From CAYFSS01 sp964345975 (GTDB lineage: Bacteria > Bacillota > Clostridia > Saccharofermentanales > Fastidiosipilaceae), in NCBI GenBank assembly GCA_964345975.1, contig CAYFSS010000008.1:3490-67489 (forward strand): 64,000 nt of DNA. Direction: 5' to 3'. Of the stretch, positions 17,087 through 25,471 are shown in pieces. The notes under the pieces are model-generated. The model was not told the DNA's origin and did no database searches. It was given only the letters and a program-made list of their open reading frames with translations. Within the stretch, counting starts at the first letter, position 1; every line of letters begins with the position of its first letter. The position numbers were made by a program, and so were the translations under genes.

Positions 17087-18169
17087 TTAAACGCTTAGGC
17101 CGGGGACAGCTAGGCGCTGGGCTTTTGCATTGACCGCTAAGACATTCATGCCGCTTAGCTGCTCGACTCGCTCCGCCAGTTTATCTTGCGCTGTGACTAA
17201 TGTGTCTCTTGCATTGTAGCCATACTCGAGGATAAGCGCGACATCGATGAGAACCCCACTTTGATAGGCTAGGATCTGGACATCACTGATTCCGGCCACC
17301 CCCGGAACTTCTGCGACAATGAAATGAATCAACGAAACGATCGCAGCTTCAGAAATGGAATACCGCCCAAGCGTAGAGAAGCTCGGGCGCACCACCGTTC
17401 GGTCACTATATTCCAAGAGTTGAGCATCCTCGAATTCACGCCTCCTAAACCATCTACCGAGAGGTTCAGTAATTCGGCCGGAGAATTCATGCTTTATCTC
17501 CATTCCGGGAACCGGGATCGTGTGATGTCCCGAACGCATTCTTCGTTCTCTTGCCGCTCTTTGTTCATCAGGCGTAGCGACATCGGCTATCCGAATGATG
17601 TGTGAAGGTTCGGGCAGCTTAAGCTGAGTGCAAATGCGAGTAATCATGGCATCGCTGGTCCCCAAAATAAGGAGCTTATCGGGGGCTTTGTCCGCCAATG
17701 TGCGTCTCATCGTCGAAGCTTGGGCTTCATCCAAGAAGATCGCAACGCGCACAGCTTGCAATTGGGTGTCCGCCCGTTTCGCAGTGCTTCCGGCAACAAT
17801 CCGACTACCGTGAATCAGCAAACCGTCATCAATGATGTAGTCAATTTGATGTTCAGCTGCAATTTCAATGGCTCGGCTCGATTTCCCTGTCCCGCTGGGA
17901 CCGATAAAGGCATAGACCTCAATCGCAGCTAACGCTGCATCCATCCTGGCTTGTTCGCTGAGATGGGGGGCGCCGGGATGACTATCTTCACGTTCCATCA
18001 CAGCATCGAGACCTCGTTTGACATCCTGAAAGCTGGGGCGTGAAGAACCCTTCTTGTTGAGACCGTTCATCGGTCGTCCGAGCACGCGTTGTTCTTCGCG
18101 TCGAACCTGTCGTTGACGCTGAAACTTCACTCGTTTTCTAAGATTGCTGATGAAACTGCGAAGAGGCAT
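17087..18169 (-). CDS. P-loop NTPase with C-terminal Asp23/Gls24-like domain
   Basis: 360 residues with three parts. Residues 1-50 are strongly basic. A P-loop domain follows, with Walker A GPSGTGKSS at 90-98 and a Walker B-like AIFLDEA at about 148. A C-terminal segment from about 255 (TVVRPSFSTLGRYSISEAAI onward) has the strand-helix pattern of Asp23/Gls24 proteins, which are linked to cell-envelope stress in Firmicutes. It starts 2 bp after yebC, so co-transcription is likely. Its ribosome binding site is weak and would lie inside the yebC end, suggesting coupling. The domain assignment is by pattern; the cellular role is unknown. Confidence 0.65.
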   Translation of the reverse strand: MPLRSFISNLRKRVKFQRQRQVRREEQRVLGRPMNGLNKKGSSRPSFQDVKRGLDAVMEREDSHPGAPHLSEQARMDAALAAIEVYAFIGPSGTGKSSRAIEIAAEHQIDYIIDDGLLIHGSRIVAGSTAKRADTQLQAVRVAIFLDEAQASTMRRTLADKAPDKLLILGTSDAMITRICTQLKLPEPSHIIRIADVATPDEQRAARERRMRSGHHTIPVPGMEIKHEFSGRITEPLGRWFRRREFEDAQLLEYSDRTVVRPSFSTLGRYSISEAAIVSLIHFIVAEVPGVAGISDVQILAYQSGVLIDVALILEYGYNARDTLVTAQDKLAERVEQLSGMNVLAVNAKAQRLAVPGLSV

Positions 18170-18171
18170 GA

Positions 18172-18927
18172 TTAGCTTGAAAGAACCTCGACCGGTTCGT
18201 AATTGGTATAGACGTTTTGCACGTCATCGGAATCCTCAAGATCTTCGATGAGTTTCTCGACTTTCTTGGCTGCTTCTTCATCCTCGACCCTGACATAGTT
18301 TTCCGGGGTAGGCTCAAGGCTCGACTCGACAATCGTGACGCCGTTTTCTTTGAGAGCAGTCTCTACTTTATGAAAGTCCTTTGCTTGGCAGTTGATCTCA
18401 AAGATCGCTTGTTCTTCCTCAGACTCGACACGAGCAATATCATCAGCACCGGCATCGAGCCCTATCATCATGAGATCCTCTTCATCAAACGCTCCTGCTT
18501 CAACGAAGAACGTACCGATGGTTTCAAACATAAAAGTAACTGAGCCTGTGGTTCCAAGATTTCCGCCATTCCGATCAAAGAGGTGACGGATCTCGCCTGC
18601 TGTACGGTTACGATTATCCGTTAAGCATTGAACGACAACCGCAACTCCACCCGGACCATAGCCTTCGTACGTAATCTCATCGAAATGGATGTCGCCATCC
18701 GCTCCACTGCCGCGCTTGATGCTTCGCTCGATATTATCATTGGGTACATTGGCAGCTTTAGCCCTTGCAATGGCTGCAGCCAAGCGAGGATTGAACTCAG
18801 GATCGGTGCCGCCATCCTTCACTGCTACTTGGATCTCACGGCCCACTTTGGTAAAGATCTTGGCTCTCTTGGCATCTTCGGCCCCTTTACGACGTTTGAT
18901 ATTGTTCCACTTAGAATGACCTGCCAC
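18172..18927 (-). CDS. yebC: YebC/PmpR family protein
   Basis: 251 residues, the usual family length. The hallmark N-terminus AGHSKWNNIKRRKGAEDAKR is complete, and the central GYGPGGVAVVVQCLTDNRNR block is conserved. YebC proteins were described as transcription regulators; some members bind the ribosome and help translate proline-rich stretches, so the exact role here is open. The start is GTG 18927 with GAGG five to six bases upstream. It is first in the operon yebC - P-loop/Asp23 - DUF6062 - DsrE-like, and diverges from znuC across 155 bp. Confidence 0.95.
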   Translation of the reverse strand: MAGHSKWNNIKRRKGAEDAKRAKIFTKVGREIQVAVKDGGTDPEFNPRLAAAIARAKAANVPNDNIERSIKRGSGADGDIHFDEITYEGYGPGGVAVVVQCLTDNRNRTAGEIRHLFDRNGGNLGTTGSVTFMFETIGTFFVEAGAFDEEDLMMIGLDAGADDIARVESEEEQAIFEINCQAKDFHKVETALKENGVTIVESSLEPTPENYVRVEDEEAAKKVEKLIEDLEDSDDVQNVYTNYEPVEVLSS

Positions 18928-19082
18928 AATATCCTCACTTTCTATGATCTAAATACATTTATAAGAAATATCTCGGTTCCGGATAAGCCATGGATCCGAG
19001 TGTCTTAACTTTGGCTTTGAGAAGTCACTAGTTGGCTAAATAGATTATACTTAGCAATCGAAGATAGTTTCAAGGAGTGCCT

Positions 19083-19844
19083 ATGCCGCAGACGTCCCTA
19101 CGCAATCCTCTGCTTGAAGTCAGAGATCTCAGCTTCCGTTATGATGAAGTTCCCGTGCTTCAGCGAGTCAATTTTTCTATCTATGAAGCTGATTTTGTGG
19201 CTCTTATCGGACCGAACGGAGCAGGCAAATCCAGTCTGATGCGTCTCATCCTCGGTTTTCTTAAACCGCAAGATGGTCAAATTACCATTGCAGGTCATGC
19301 GCCCCGAAGCCACGAACTTGCAAAACTCATCGCATACGTACCCCAACAGATCCCCGATCTAAATCTGCATTTCCCTGCCAGTCTGGAAGAGATCATTGAA
19401 GGTAATCTTTATCCCTTAGGTAGAGCCTGGACTAGAAGTGAGAGGCAGAGACGTCGCGAATTGGTGGATGCAAGCCTCCGCCGGGTGGGTCTTGAGGGCC
19501 GTGCAAAAGATCACTTGGACAGTCTGTCAGGGGGAGAAGTTCAGAAAGTTCTCCTTGCCAGAGCGCTCATCTCTCAGCCCAAAGTCTTATTCCTCGATGA
19601 GCCTACCGCCGGAGTTGACCAGCAATCGAGCGAAGAATTGTATGCTCTCTTAAAACAGTTAAACCAACGGGACGGATTAACGATCCTACTTATTACGCAT
19701 GAACTCTATCGCATCAAAGAGATCTGCGATCGTTTTCTCTACCTTGGACATCGAACTTCCTTCGAAGTGCCTAAAGAAGAATACGGGACTGAAGTTTTCT
19801 TCCGTCGCCTCTACGGGCAGGAGGCATCCTATGGAAATCTTTAG
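19083..19844 (+). CDS. znuC: Zinc/manganese ABC transporter, ATP-binding protein
   Basis: 253 residues. Walker A GPNGAGKSS, signature LSGGE, Walker B VLFLDEPT and the switch histidine in LLITHE are all present, and the overall form matches the metal-importing ABC-3 class (ZnuC/MntB/MtsA-type). ATG 19083 has AAGGAG five bases upstream; a GTG at 19077 overlaps that Shine-Dalgarno and is unlikely. The permease gene overlaps its end by 14 bp. The metal cannot be decided from the ATPase; the His/Asp-rich loop of the binding protein at 26.8 kb favours zinc. Confidence 0.9.
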   Translation: MPQTSLRNPLLEVRDLSFRYDEVPVLQRVNFSIYEADFVALIGPNGAGKSSLMRLILGFLKPQDGQITIAGHAPRSHELAKLIAYVPQQIPDLNLHFPASLEEIIEGNLYPLGRAWTRSERQRRRELVDASLRRVGLEGRAKDHLDSLSGGEVQKVLLARALISQPKVLFLDEPTAGVDQQSSEELYALLKQLNQRDGLTILLITHELYRIKEICDRFLYLGHRTSFEVPKEEYGTEVFFRRLYGQEASYGNL

Positions 19845-20631
19845 CTACGACTTCATGCGAAATGCGTTCCTCATGACCATTTTATTGTCGGTTTCTTGTG
19901 CCTGCATCGGTCATGTTATTGTTCTCAGAGGTTTGTCTCTCACAGGCGATGCCTTATCGCATTCTGCCTTGGCCGGGGTAAGTTTGGGGCTTATTTTAGG
20001 TCTTAGTCCCAGCGTAACGTCTGTCCTCTTAGCCATCATTGTCGCACTCTTGATCGAAGCCTTGCGGAGAGCTTTTCCACGCCAATCGGACCTGGCCATC
20101 TCCATCGTCATGTCCGCAGGGATCGGTGTCGGAGCTGTCTTGGCCAGCAAGGTCCCGGGCATCAATCTTCAGTCTTATCTGTTCGGAAGCCTCGTCGCAA
20201 TTCAGCAAAATGAGCTGTACTTCGTGCTTATTCTCACGGTCCTTGTTTTACTGACCTATCTCCTGATGTACCGAGAGCTCTTTCACTTAAGCTTTGACCC
20301 GCAAAACGCTAAGCTCCTTGGGATCAGGGTCAATTTGAGCTCAGGACTCTTCATGATTCTCACAGGTCTTACGATCGCAGTTGCCGCTCGAAGCGCCGGC
20401 ATCCTCATCGTCTCATCGTTGATGGTTCTTCCCTTTGCAACCAGTATCCAACACCGGCTAAGTTATAAAGCTACCCTCATCGTCGCCATGATCTATGGGG
20501 TATGGAATTCTGTGATAGGCCTCTTTGTCGCCTTCTATTTAAATTGGGCAACCGGTGGAAGCATCGTCATCGTCAGCATCGTGACGCTTGCTGTCGTTGC
20601 TTTGATCACGCGTCTTGTGAGACGAGTTTAA
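19831..20631 (+). CDS. znuB: Zinc/manganese ABC transporter, permease
   Basis: 266 residues with seven to eight membrane segments, matching the ABC-3 permease family: GDALSHSALAGVSLGLI near residue 40 and ARSAGILIVSSLMVLP near 185 are typical. The start ATG 19831 has AGGAGG six bases upstream and lies inside the last codons of znuC, so the two are coupled. A weak hairpin at 20635-20656 follows without a T tract. The expected binding protein is not next in line; it is encoded 6 kb further on the other strand. Confidence 0.9.
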   Translation: MEIFSYDFMRNAFLMTILLSVSCACIGHVIVLRGLSLTGDALSHSALAGVSLGLILGLSPSVTSVLLAIIVALLIEALRRAFPRQSDLAISIVMSAGIGVGAVLASKVPGINLQSYLFGSLVAIQQNELYFVLILTVLVLLTYLLMYRELFHLSFDPQNAKLLGIRVNLSSGLFMILTGLTIAVAARSAGILIVSSLMVLPFATSIQHRLSYKATLIVAMIYGVWNSVIGLFVAFYLNWATGGSIVIVSIVTLAVVALITRLVRRV

Positions 20632-20698
20632 GCAATCCGTTGTGGAGCAAACGGATAGCGCATTGAATCCCAATGAGCTTCAACCGGATTAACGGTGA

Positions 20699-22318
20699 TT
20701 AGGCGTTGATGCCGTGGAGTTCAAGACCTTCATTACGTTCTAAGACCCAGTCGACATTCCAAGGCGCTGCAAAGAGCACCACAGGCTCGCCGTCTCTATC
20801 TTCAACCAACAAGCTCTGGCTAGGCAAGACCAGCTTTGTGGGATCAGTCTGAGAGGCTTTTTCGTTGAAACGTAGCCATCTGGCTAAGCGATAAGGTAAT
20901 GCCTCACGACGCAAGTCAACCTTGTACTCTTCCTTCAAACGATGCTCTAAGACATCGAACTGAAGAACACCCACGACGCCGATGCAGAATGTCTCTGTAC
21001 CAATCGAGGGTTCTTTATAGAGCTGGATGGTGCCTTCTTGCGAGAGCTGCTCCAGTCCTTGGAGAAACTGTTTGCGCTTGAGACTATTCTTTGCATAGAC
21101 GCGCGCAAAATGTTCAGGGGCGAATGAAGGAATATCGTTGAATTGAAGCATCGTACCGTCTGCAAAAGAGCCGGTGCTTAAGCTATCACCGAGGCGATAA
21201 ACCCCCGGGTCGAAGAGGCCAATGATATCACCGGCATACGCCCGCTCAACGCCCACGTGATCTTGCGCAAGAAACTGCTGCGGTTGAGCCAAACGGATTT
21301 GCTTGCCGGTTCGTGCCAGGGTAACTCCCATATCCTTCTCATAGGCGCCGGAACAAATACGCAAGAAAGCCATGCGATCACGATGGCGCGGGTCCATATT
21401 GGCTTGAATCTTAAAGATGAAGCCACTAAAGTCCTCAGAATCTGCGGGAATCTTCCCTTGATTGCTCTCGTAGGATGCAGGGCTAGGGGCCATTTCAATA
21501 AAAGAATGAAGGAACGTTTCAACCCCGAAGTTTGTCAGTGCACTCCCGAAATAAAGCGGTGTAAGCTGTCCTTGATCAATCCTCTCACGATCGAAATCTT
21601 CCCCTGCAATATCCAGGAGCTCGATATCCGCCAAGAGGTCTGATTGATAATCCTCGCCAATGATTTCAGCGAGCTTAGGATCTTCAAGATCACTCACTTC
21701 GTAAGATACGCGATTCATTCCATGATCGGATCCCGAGCGATCAAATAGCTCAACCTTCCGGCTGAAGCGATTGTAGACACCCTTGAAGTCCCCATAAATC
21801 CCAATCGGCCAGTTGACCGGAACAGAATGAATGCCGAGAACCTTTTCGATTTCATCCATCAACTCGAAGGGCGGTCTTGCAACGCGATCCATCTTATTGA
21901 CAAAGGTGAAGATAGGAATGCCGCGCATACGGCAAACTTCAAACAACTTGATCGTTTGCTCTTCCACGCCGCGGCCACCATCGATCAACATTACCGCCGC
22001 ATCAGCAGCCATCAATGTGCGATAGGTATCTTCTGAGAAGTCCTGGTGACCCGGTGTATCCAAGATATTGATGCAAAAGCCCTCATATTCAAACTGCATC
22101 ACAGAGCTCGTAACCGAAATGCCACGTTCTTTCTCAATATCCATCCAATCTGAGGTAGCGTGTTGACCGGTCTTGCGCGCACGCACAGAGCCCGCCTCGT
22201 GGATAGCTCCCCCATATAGGAGGAGCTTCTCAGTCATTGTTGTTTTCCCGGCGTCAGGGTGAGAAATAATTGCGAAGGTTCGTCTACGAAGGACTTCTTC
22301 TCTTACTTTTGTAGACAT
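20699..22318 (-). CDS. prfC: Peptide chain release factor 3
   Basis: A translational GTPase that recycles RF1/RF2 after termination. 539 residues from ATG 22318, which has AAGGAG six bases upstream; the longer frame to 22342 lacks one. G1 is HPDAGKTT, the switch II region is DTPGHQDFSEDTYRTL (the extra SEDTYRT is typical of RF3), and G4 is NKMD. It overlaps the end of the DUF815 gene by 16 bp and is probably co-transcribed with it. It may have entered Clostridia by exchange with other bacteria, as RF3 is patchily distributed, but nothing here shows that. Confidence 0.95.
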   Translation of the reverse strand: MSTKVREEVLRRRTFAIISHPDAGKTTMTEKLLLYGGAIHEAGSVRARKTGQHATSDWMDIEKERGISVTSSVMQFEYEGFCINILDTPGHQDFSEDTYRTLMAADAAVMLIDGGRGVEEQTIKLFEVCRMRGIPIFTFVNKMDRVARPPFELMDEIEKVLGIHSVPVNWPIGIYGDFKGVYNRFSRKVELFDRSGSDHGMNRVSYEVSDLEDPKLAEIIGEDYQSDLLADIELLDIAGEDFDRERIDQGQLTPLYFGSALTNFGVETFLHSFIEMAPSPASYESNQGKIPADSEDFSGFIFKIQANMDPRHRDRMAFLRICSGAYEKDMGVTLARTGKQIRLAQPQQFLAQDHVGVERAYAGDIIGLFDPGVYRLGDSLSTGSFADGTMLQFNDIPSFAPEHFARVYAKNSLKRKQFLQGLEQLSQEGTIQLYKEPSIGTETFCIGVVGVLQFDVLEHRLKEEYKVDLRREALPYRLARWLRFNEKASQTDPTKLVLPSQSLLVEDRDGEPVVLFAAPWNVDWVLERNEGLELHGINA

Positions 22319-23649
22319 GATTCTCCTTTGAGTTGTGGCCATACTGCAACAAATTGCTGAGCCGTTCTTGGTGATCGATGACCTCTACGTGCTGCATACC
22401 CCAAGGCCGCTTGACGTACTTCATCATCCCAAAGATAGCCCTTTTGAAGAATAAGATGCTCCACGACAGCTAGATAATCCGTTTGAATTGGATGCGCAAA
22501 GTGAAGCTGGAGACCAAAACGACTGGCAAGCGATAGTCGCTCATCACGTTCATCTCCGGAATAACGATAATTCGCATCGTTATCATCTTCGCGGATGAGA
22601 TGACGACGGTTTGAGGTGACATAGATCGCACAATGTTCGGGGATTTGACGGACATCACCCTCCAAAAAAGCCTTGAGACGTCTGTAATCATCGTCCAACC
22701 CATCAAAGCTTAGGTCATCGAAAAACAAGATGACTTTCTGAGGACAATCATCAAGTTCTTGAAACAGCGACTCGAGGATCTTGAGGTCATCTTTGCGAAG
22801 CGAAACCAAAATAAGGTTGTCTTTTGCGTAGCGTGCCAAGACGGAATGGATCGCTGTCGACTTCCCTGTCCCGCGAGCCCCGGTCAACAAAACATGTTGA
22901 CGTCTTTCGCCACGGAGGAAGGACTCAACTTCTGCGTAGACTTTAGCTAGATTACCGGTGTAATCGACCAAGTCATCAGGTTCGGGCAGTTGGAGACGTT
23001 GAATGGGAGTGATGGCGTGATCCCTGTAGTCATAGGCAGCATTGAGGTTCCAATGACCTGTGCCATATTTCCGGTAGAAATCGGCAAGCTGGGAAATACA
23101 TGACATCATGCGTTGGTTCTCTAAAGCATATTTCAAACTACGAAACATCAGCTTCCAGGCCGGGCGTGGTGAACCGGAATCGCTAGCGGTCGGTTCCACA
23201 CATTCTCCCTTATATAAAGGCAGATGGCTTACTAAATTAAGGTACTCATCTTCATCGGCAACGATGTAGCGACGTCGAATTTCATCACGCAAACTATCCG
23301 GGGCTAAACTCGCCAAGCGCTGGATGGTCTCGATATCGTACAAAACGGCACTGGAAAGTGAATTCTCCATGTCACGGGGTGATTTCGAAAAGGGATTGAC
23401 AGAGCTAAGAATACCTTTCAACAGAAACGTCGATAGACTACAACTAGGTTCAGCAGCCGCTAATTCTTTATATAGCTCTGCATAAGTGATGACCATCGTA
23501 GGTTGGTTCGTATCATTTTCGGCCATAGCTTTCAAAAGCTCTTGGAGCGCTCGACCGACCGGATTCTCCAAGACATCGTGATAACAAGTCAAGATGCGCG
23601 TGCTGTAATAAAGATTGGAGAATCTCTCCATTATGTTCTTCGTATCCAT
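22303..23649 (-). CDS. DUF815 family AAA+ ATPase
   Basis: 448 residues. Residues 1-220 are a helical region without known motif. The ATPase core has Walker A TGARGTGKST (256-265), Walker B VILFFDD (306-312) and a sensor-like TSNRRHLI segment, in the arrangement typical of DUF815, a family conserved in Clostridia with unknown function. The C-terminal helical lid carries the ARRGHRSPRTAQQF segment. The start is ATG 23649, with GAGGAGG upstream, rather than the TTG one codon earlier. It diverges from the coiled-coil membrane protein at 23829 and is followed by prfC. Confidence 0.85.
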   Translation of the reverse strand: MDTKNIMERFSNLYYSTRILTCYHDVLENPVGRALQELLKAMAENDTNQPTMVITYAELYKELAAAEPSCSLSTFLLKGILSSVNPFSKSPRDMENSLSSAVLYDIETIQRLASLAPDSLRDEIRRRYIVADEDEYLNLVSHLPLYKGECVEPTASDSGSPRPAWKLMFRSLKYALENQRMMSCISQLADFYRKYGTGHWNLNAAYDYRDHAITPIQRLQLPEPDDLVDYTGNLAKVYAEVESFLRGERRQHVLLTGARGTGKSTAIHSVLARYAKDNLILVSLRKDDLKILESLFQELDDCPQKVILFFDDLSFDGLDDDYRRLKAFLEGDVRQIPEHCAIYVTSNRRHLIREDDNDANYRYSGDERDERLSLASRFGLQLHFAHPIQTDYLAVVEHLILQKGYLWDDEVRQAALGYAARRGHRSPRTAQQFVAVWPQLKGESCLQK

Positions 23650-23828
23650 CAAGAGCCTCCTCGGCCGGGGTCCTGCGGTGGAAATATCTTTGGCTGTGAC
23701 CTCATACGGTAAACTGCGATTAACAAGAAAGCGAACTTAAGTATTTTAGCACAGCTTGAAACGACAAAGAACAGTGGGGTATGATTGCAAGCAGCATTTC
23801 AATCGCTTAATTTTCGCGGAGGCACCCA

Positions 23829-25460
23829 ATGTTTTTTAGTCTTGCTATACAGATGAATACCATCATTTTCTGGGGATTACTCGCTCTCGTCACCCTCCTT
23901 ATTGGTGGCGTATCTATCTATTATTTGGTATCAAATCGCCGTCTTTTTCAAAGATTGAATCAAAGTATGCTCAATGCTTCCGATGACATCCGTAACTTGG
24001 ATCGATGCGACATTGCAAACCTTCCATGGGTCCGAGAGACCCTGGATGATCCTGACTTCCCACTCTTGGGTAGCGCAGCAGAACAAATGGTGGAAGACTC
24101 CGAGCGGCTTTACCAAGGCAAATGGATCGCAAATCCGTCCAGATTATTCCAACTCGACAACCTTCTAACCCGTAAAGAATTCACCTTGATCAGTCAAGAA
24201 GTACCCGCTCGAGTTTTAGCGGTAAGTTTGCTGGCTTCCGCTTTGTTTTGGCTTCTAGGTTCTATCATCTTTGATAGCCGTAGCCTCAGCGTCCTGTTAC
24301 CGGCTTCTTTGCCCCTCATTATCGGTTTTGGTTTTGCTGCGATGATGGCGCTCAGCAACGATCGTACGCGCCGTGAATTAAGTCGCAGTGGGCAGTATTT
24401 AGCCGACCTTCTGATGCGCCGTCTCCCCGTTTTTGAAGAACTCGCAGGCACCGCTGTGCTCATCGATTCCTTCGTCAGATATGACCGCGAGATGAGTGAG
24501 TCGGTTGCCTTCCTATCGGAAACTGTCGAGCGATTGGTCCATAACGAGCTGGCAGATTCCATCAGTGAGAATATCCGCGTTGTTATGCAAGAGGATATCG
24601 CTCCTTCCTATCAGCAGGCAGCTGCAGTTTTAGTCGATCTTGCCAGCACGATCACCGAACGTCAGGAAGCCGGGATGCATGAACTTGCAACCGATTTTTC
24701 CAAGAATCTTAGTCGAACCCTAGCCGATGATCTCACTGCCCTCTTTCAAGAGATGCGTGTCCTTACGGAACGCTTCCAAGCCTCTTCAAATGACGTTGAC
24801 ATGAGCCTTCAAGCCTTGTCAGATGCCGCAATGCTCCAACAAAACCTTCAAGAGCGTTCGACCCTTGTCCTTGAACAGCTGGCAACAGAACGCGAACAAT
24901 GGAATCAGGAGATCACGACAGTCCGTGAATCCTTAGCTCAGATGTCGGATATGACGAGCAATCTCACAGAACTCTATTCCGGCGAAAGCATGAATCTCGG
25001 GAACAGGATGGGGACACTTTCAGAAGAACTTTCCGCCTTCAGTGTCAGTATCCATGAAGTTCTTGGGGGTCTGGCGCGGGAGAATCACACCCTACGCTCA
25101 TCGATGACCGAACTTGATCAGCATGGCACACGCCTCCTTGAAGATCTTCGCCAACTTTCCCTCGAGATGGGACAACAGAGCTCAAACTTGGCGCGTCAGT
25201 CTGCTCAAGTCAACGAGAATCTCGCAGATCTAAATATGAACCTCAACGAATCGATCCGTCAGTTCTCCGTGCAATTGCAATCCAGTGTTGAGACAACTCT
25301 CAATGACTTTGATGAAAGTCTCGGTGAAGTCAGTATGCGACTTGCCAATACGACCGGTGAAATTCGAGATAGCCTGCGTCAGCAGCAAACAACGCTCCGT
25401 CGAGCCCATGATGAAGCTACGTCTGAGGCGACCGGCGGTGCGGACATCAATAGAGTCTAG
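23829..25460 (+). CDS. Membrane protein with ExbB/ZorA-like topology and long coiled-coil tail
   Basis: 543 residues. One membrane segment lies at about 12-34, then roughly 90 hydrophilic residues, then a membrane hairpin at about 128-150 and 153-175, then about 365 residues of predicted helix and coiled coil rich in Gln, Glu, Ser and Leu. TM1 - cytoplasmic loop - TM2/TM3 - tail is the order of ExbB/TolQ proton-channel subunits and of ZorA, whose tail is long. The stretch before TM2 (KWIANPSRLFQLDNLLT) and LLASALFWLLGSI within it resemble that family loosely; a LAGTAVLIDSF segment near 205-215 is also suggestive. This is pattern matching only. ATG 23829 has GGAGG six bases upstream. A second gene follows after 11 bp. 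Confidence 0.55.
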   Translation: MFFSLAIQMNTIIFWGLLALVTLLIGGVSIYYLVSNRRLFQRLNQSMLNASDDIRNLDRCDIANLPWVRETLDDPDFPLLGSAAEQMVEDSERLYQGKWIANPSRLFQLDNLLTRKEFTLISQEVPARVLAVSLLASALFWLLGSIIFDSRSLSVLLPASLPLIIGFGFAAMMALSNDRTRRELSRSGQYLADLLMRRLPVFEELAGTAVLIDSFVRYDREMSESVAFLSETVERLVHNELADSISENIRVVMQEDIAPSYQQAAAVLVDLASTITERQEAGMHELATDFSKNLSRTLADDLTALFQEMRVLTERFQASSNDVDMSLQALSDAAMLQQNLQERSTLVLEQLATEREQWNQEITTVRESLAQMSDMTSNLTELYSGESMNLGNRMGTLSEELSAFSVSIHEVLGGLARENHTLRSSMTELDQHGTRLLEDLRQLSLEMGQQSSNLARQSAQVNENLADLNMNLNESIRQFSVQLQSSVETTLNDFDESLGEVSMRLANTTGEIRDSLRQQQTTLRRAHDEATSEATGGADINRV

Positions 25461-25471
25461 AGGCACAAAAT

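Noticed and set aside
20635..20656. Hairpin ATCCGTT/AACGGAT after znuB, considered as a terminator
   Set aside because: No T tract follows on either strand, so it was not listed as a terminator.
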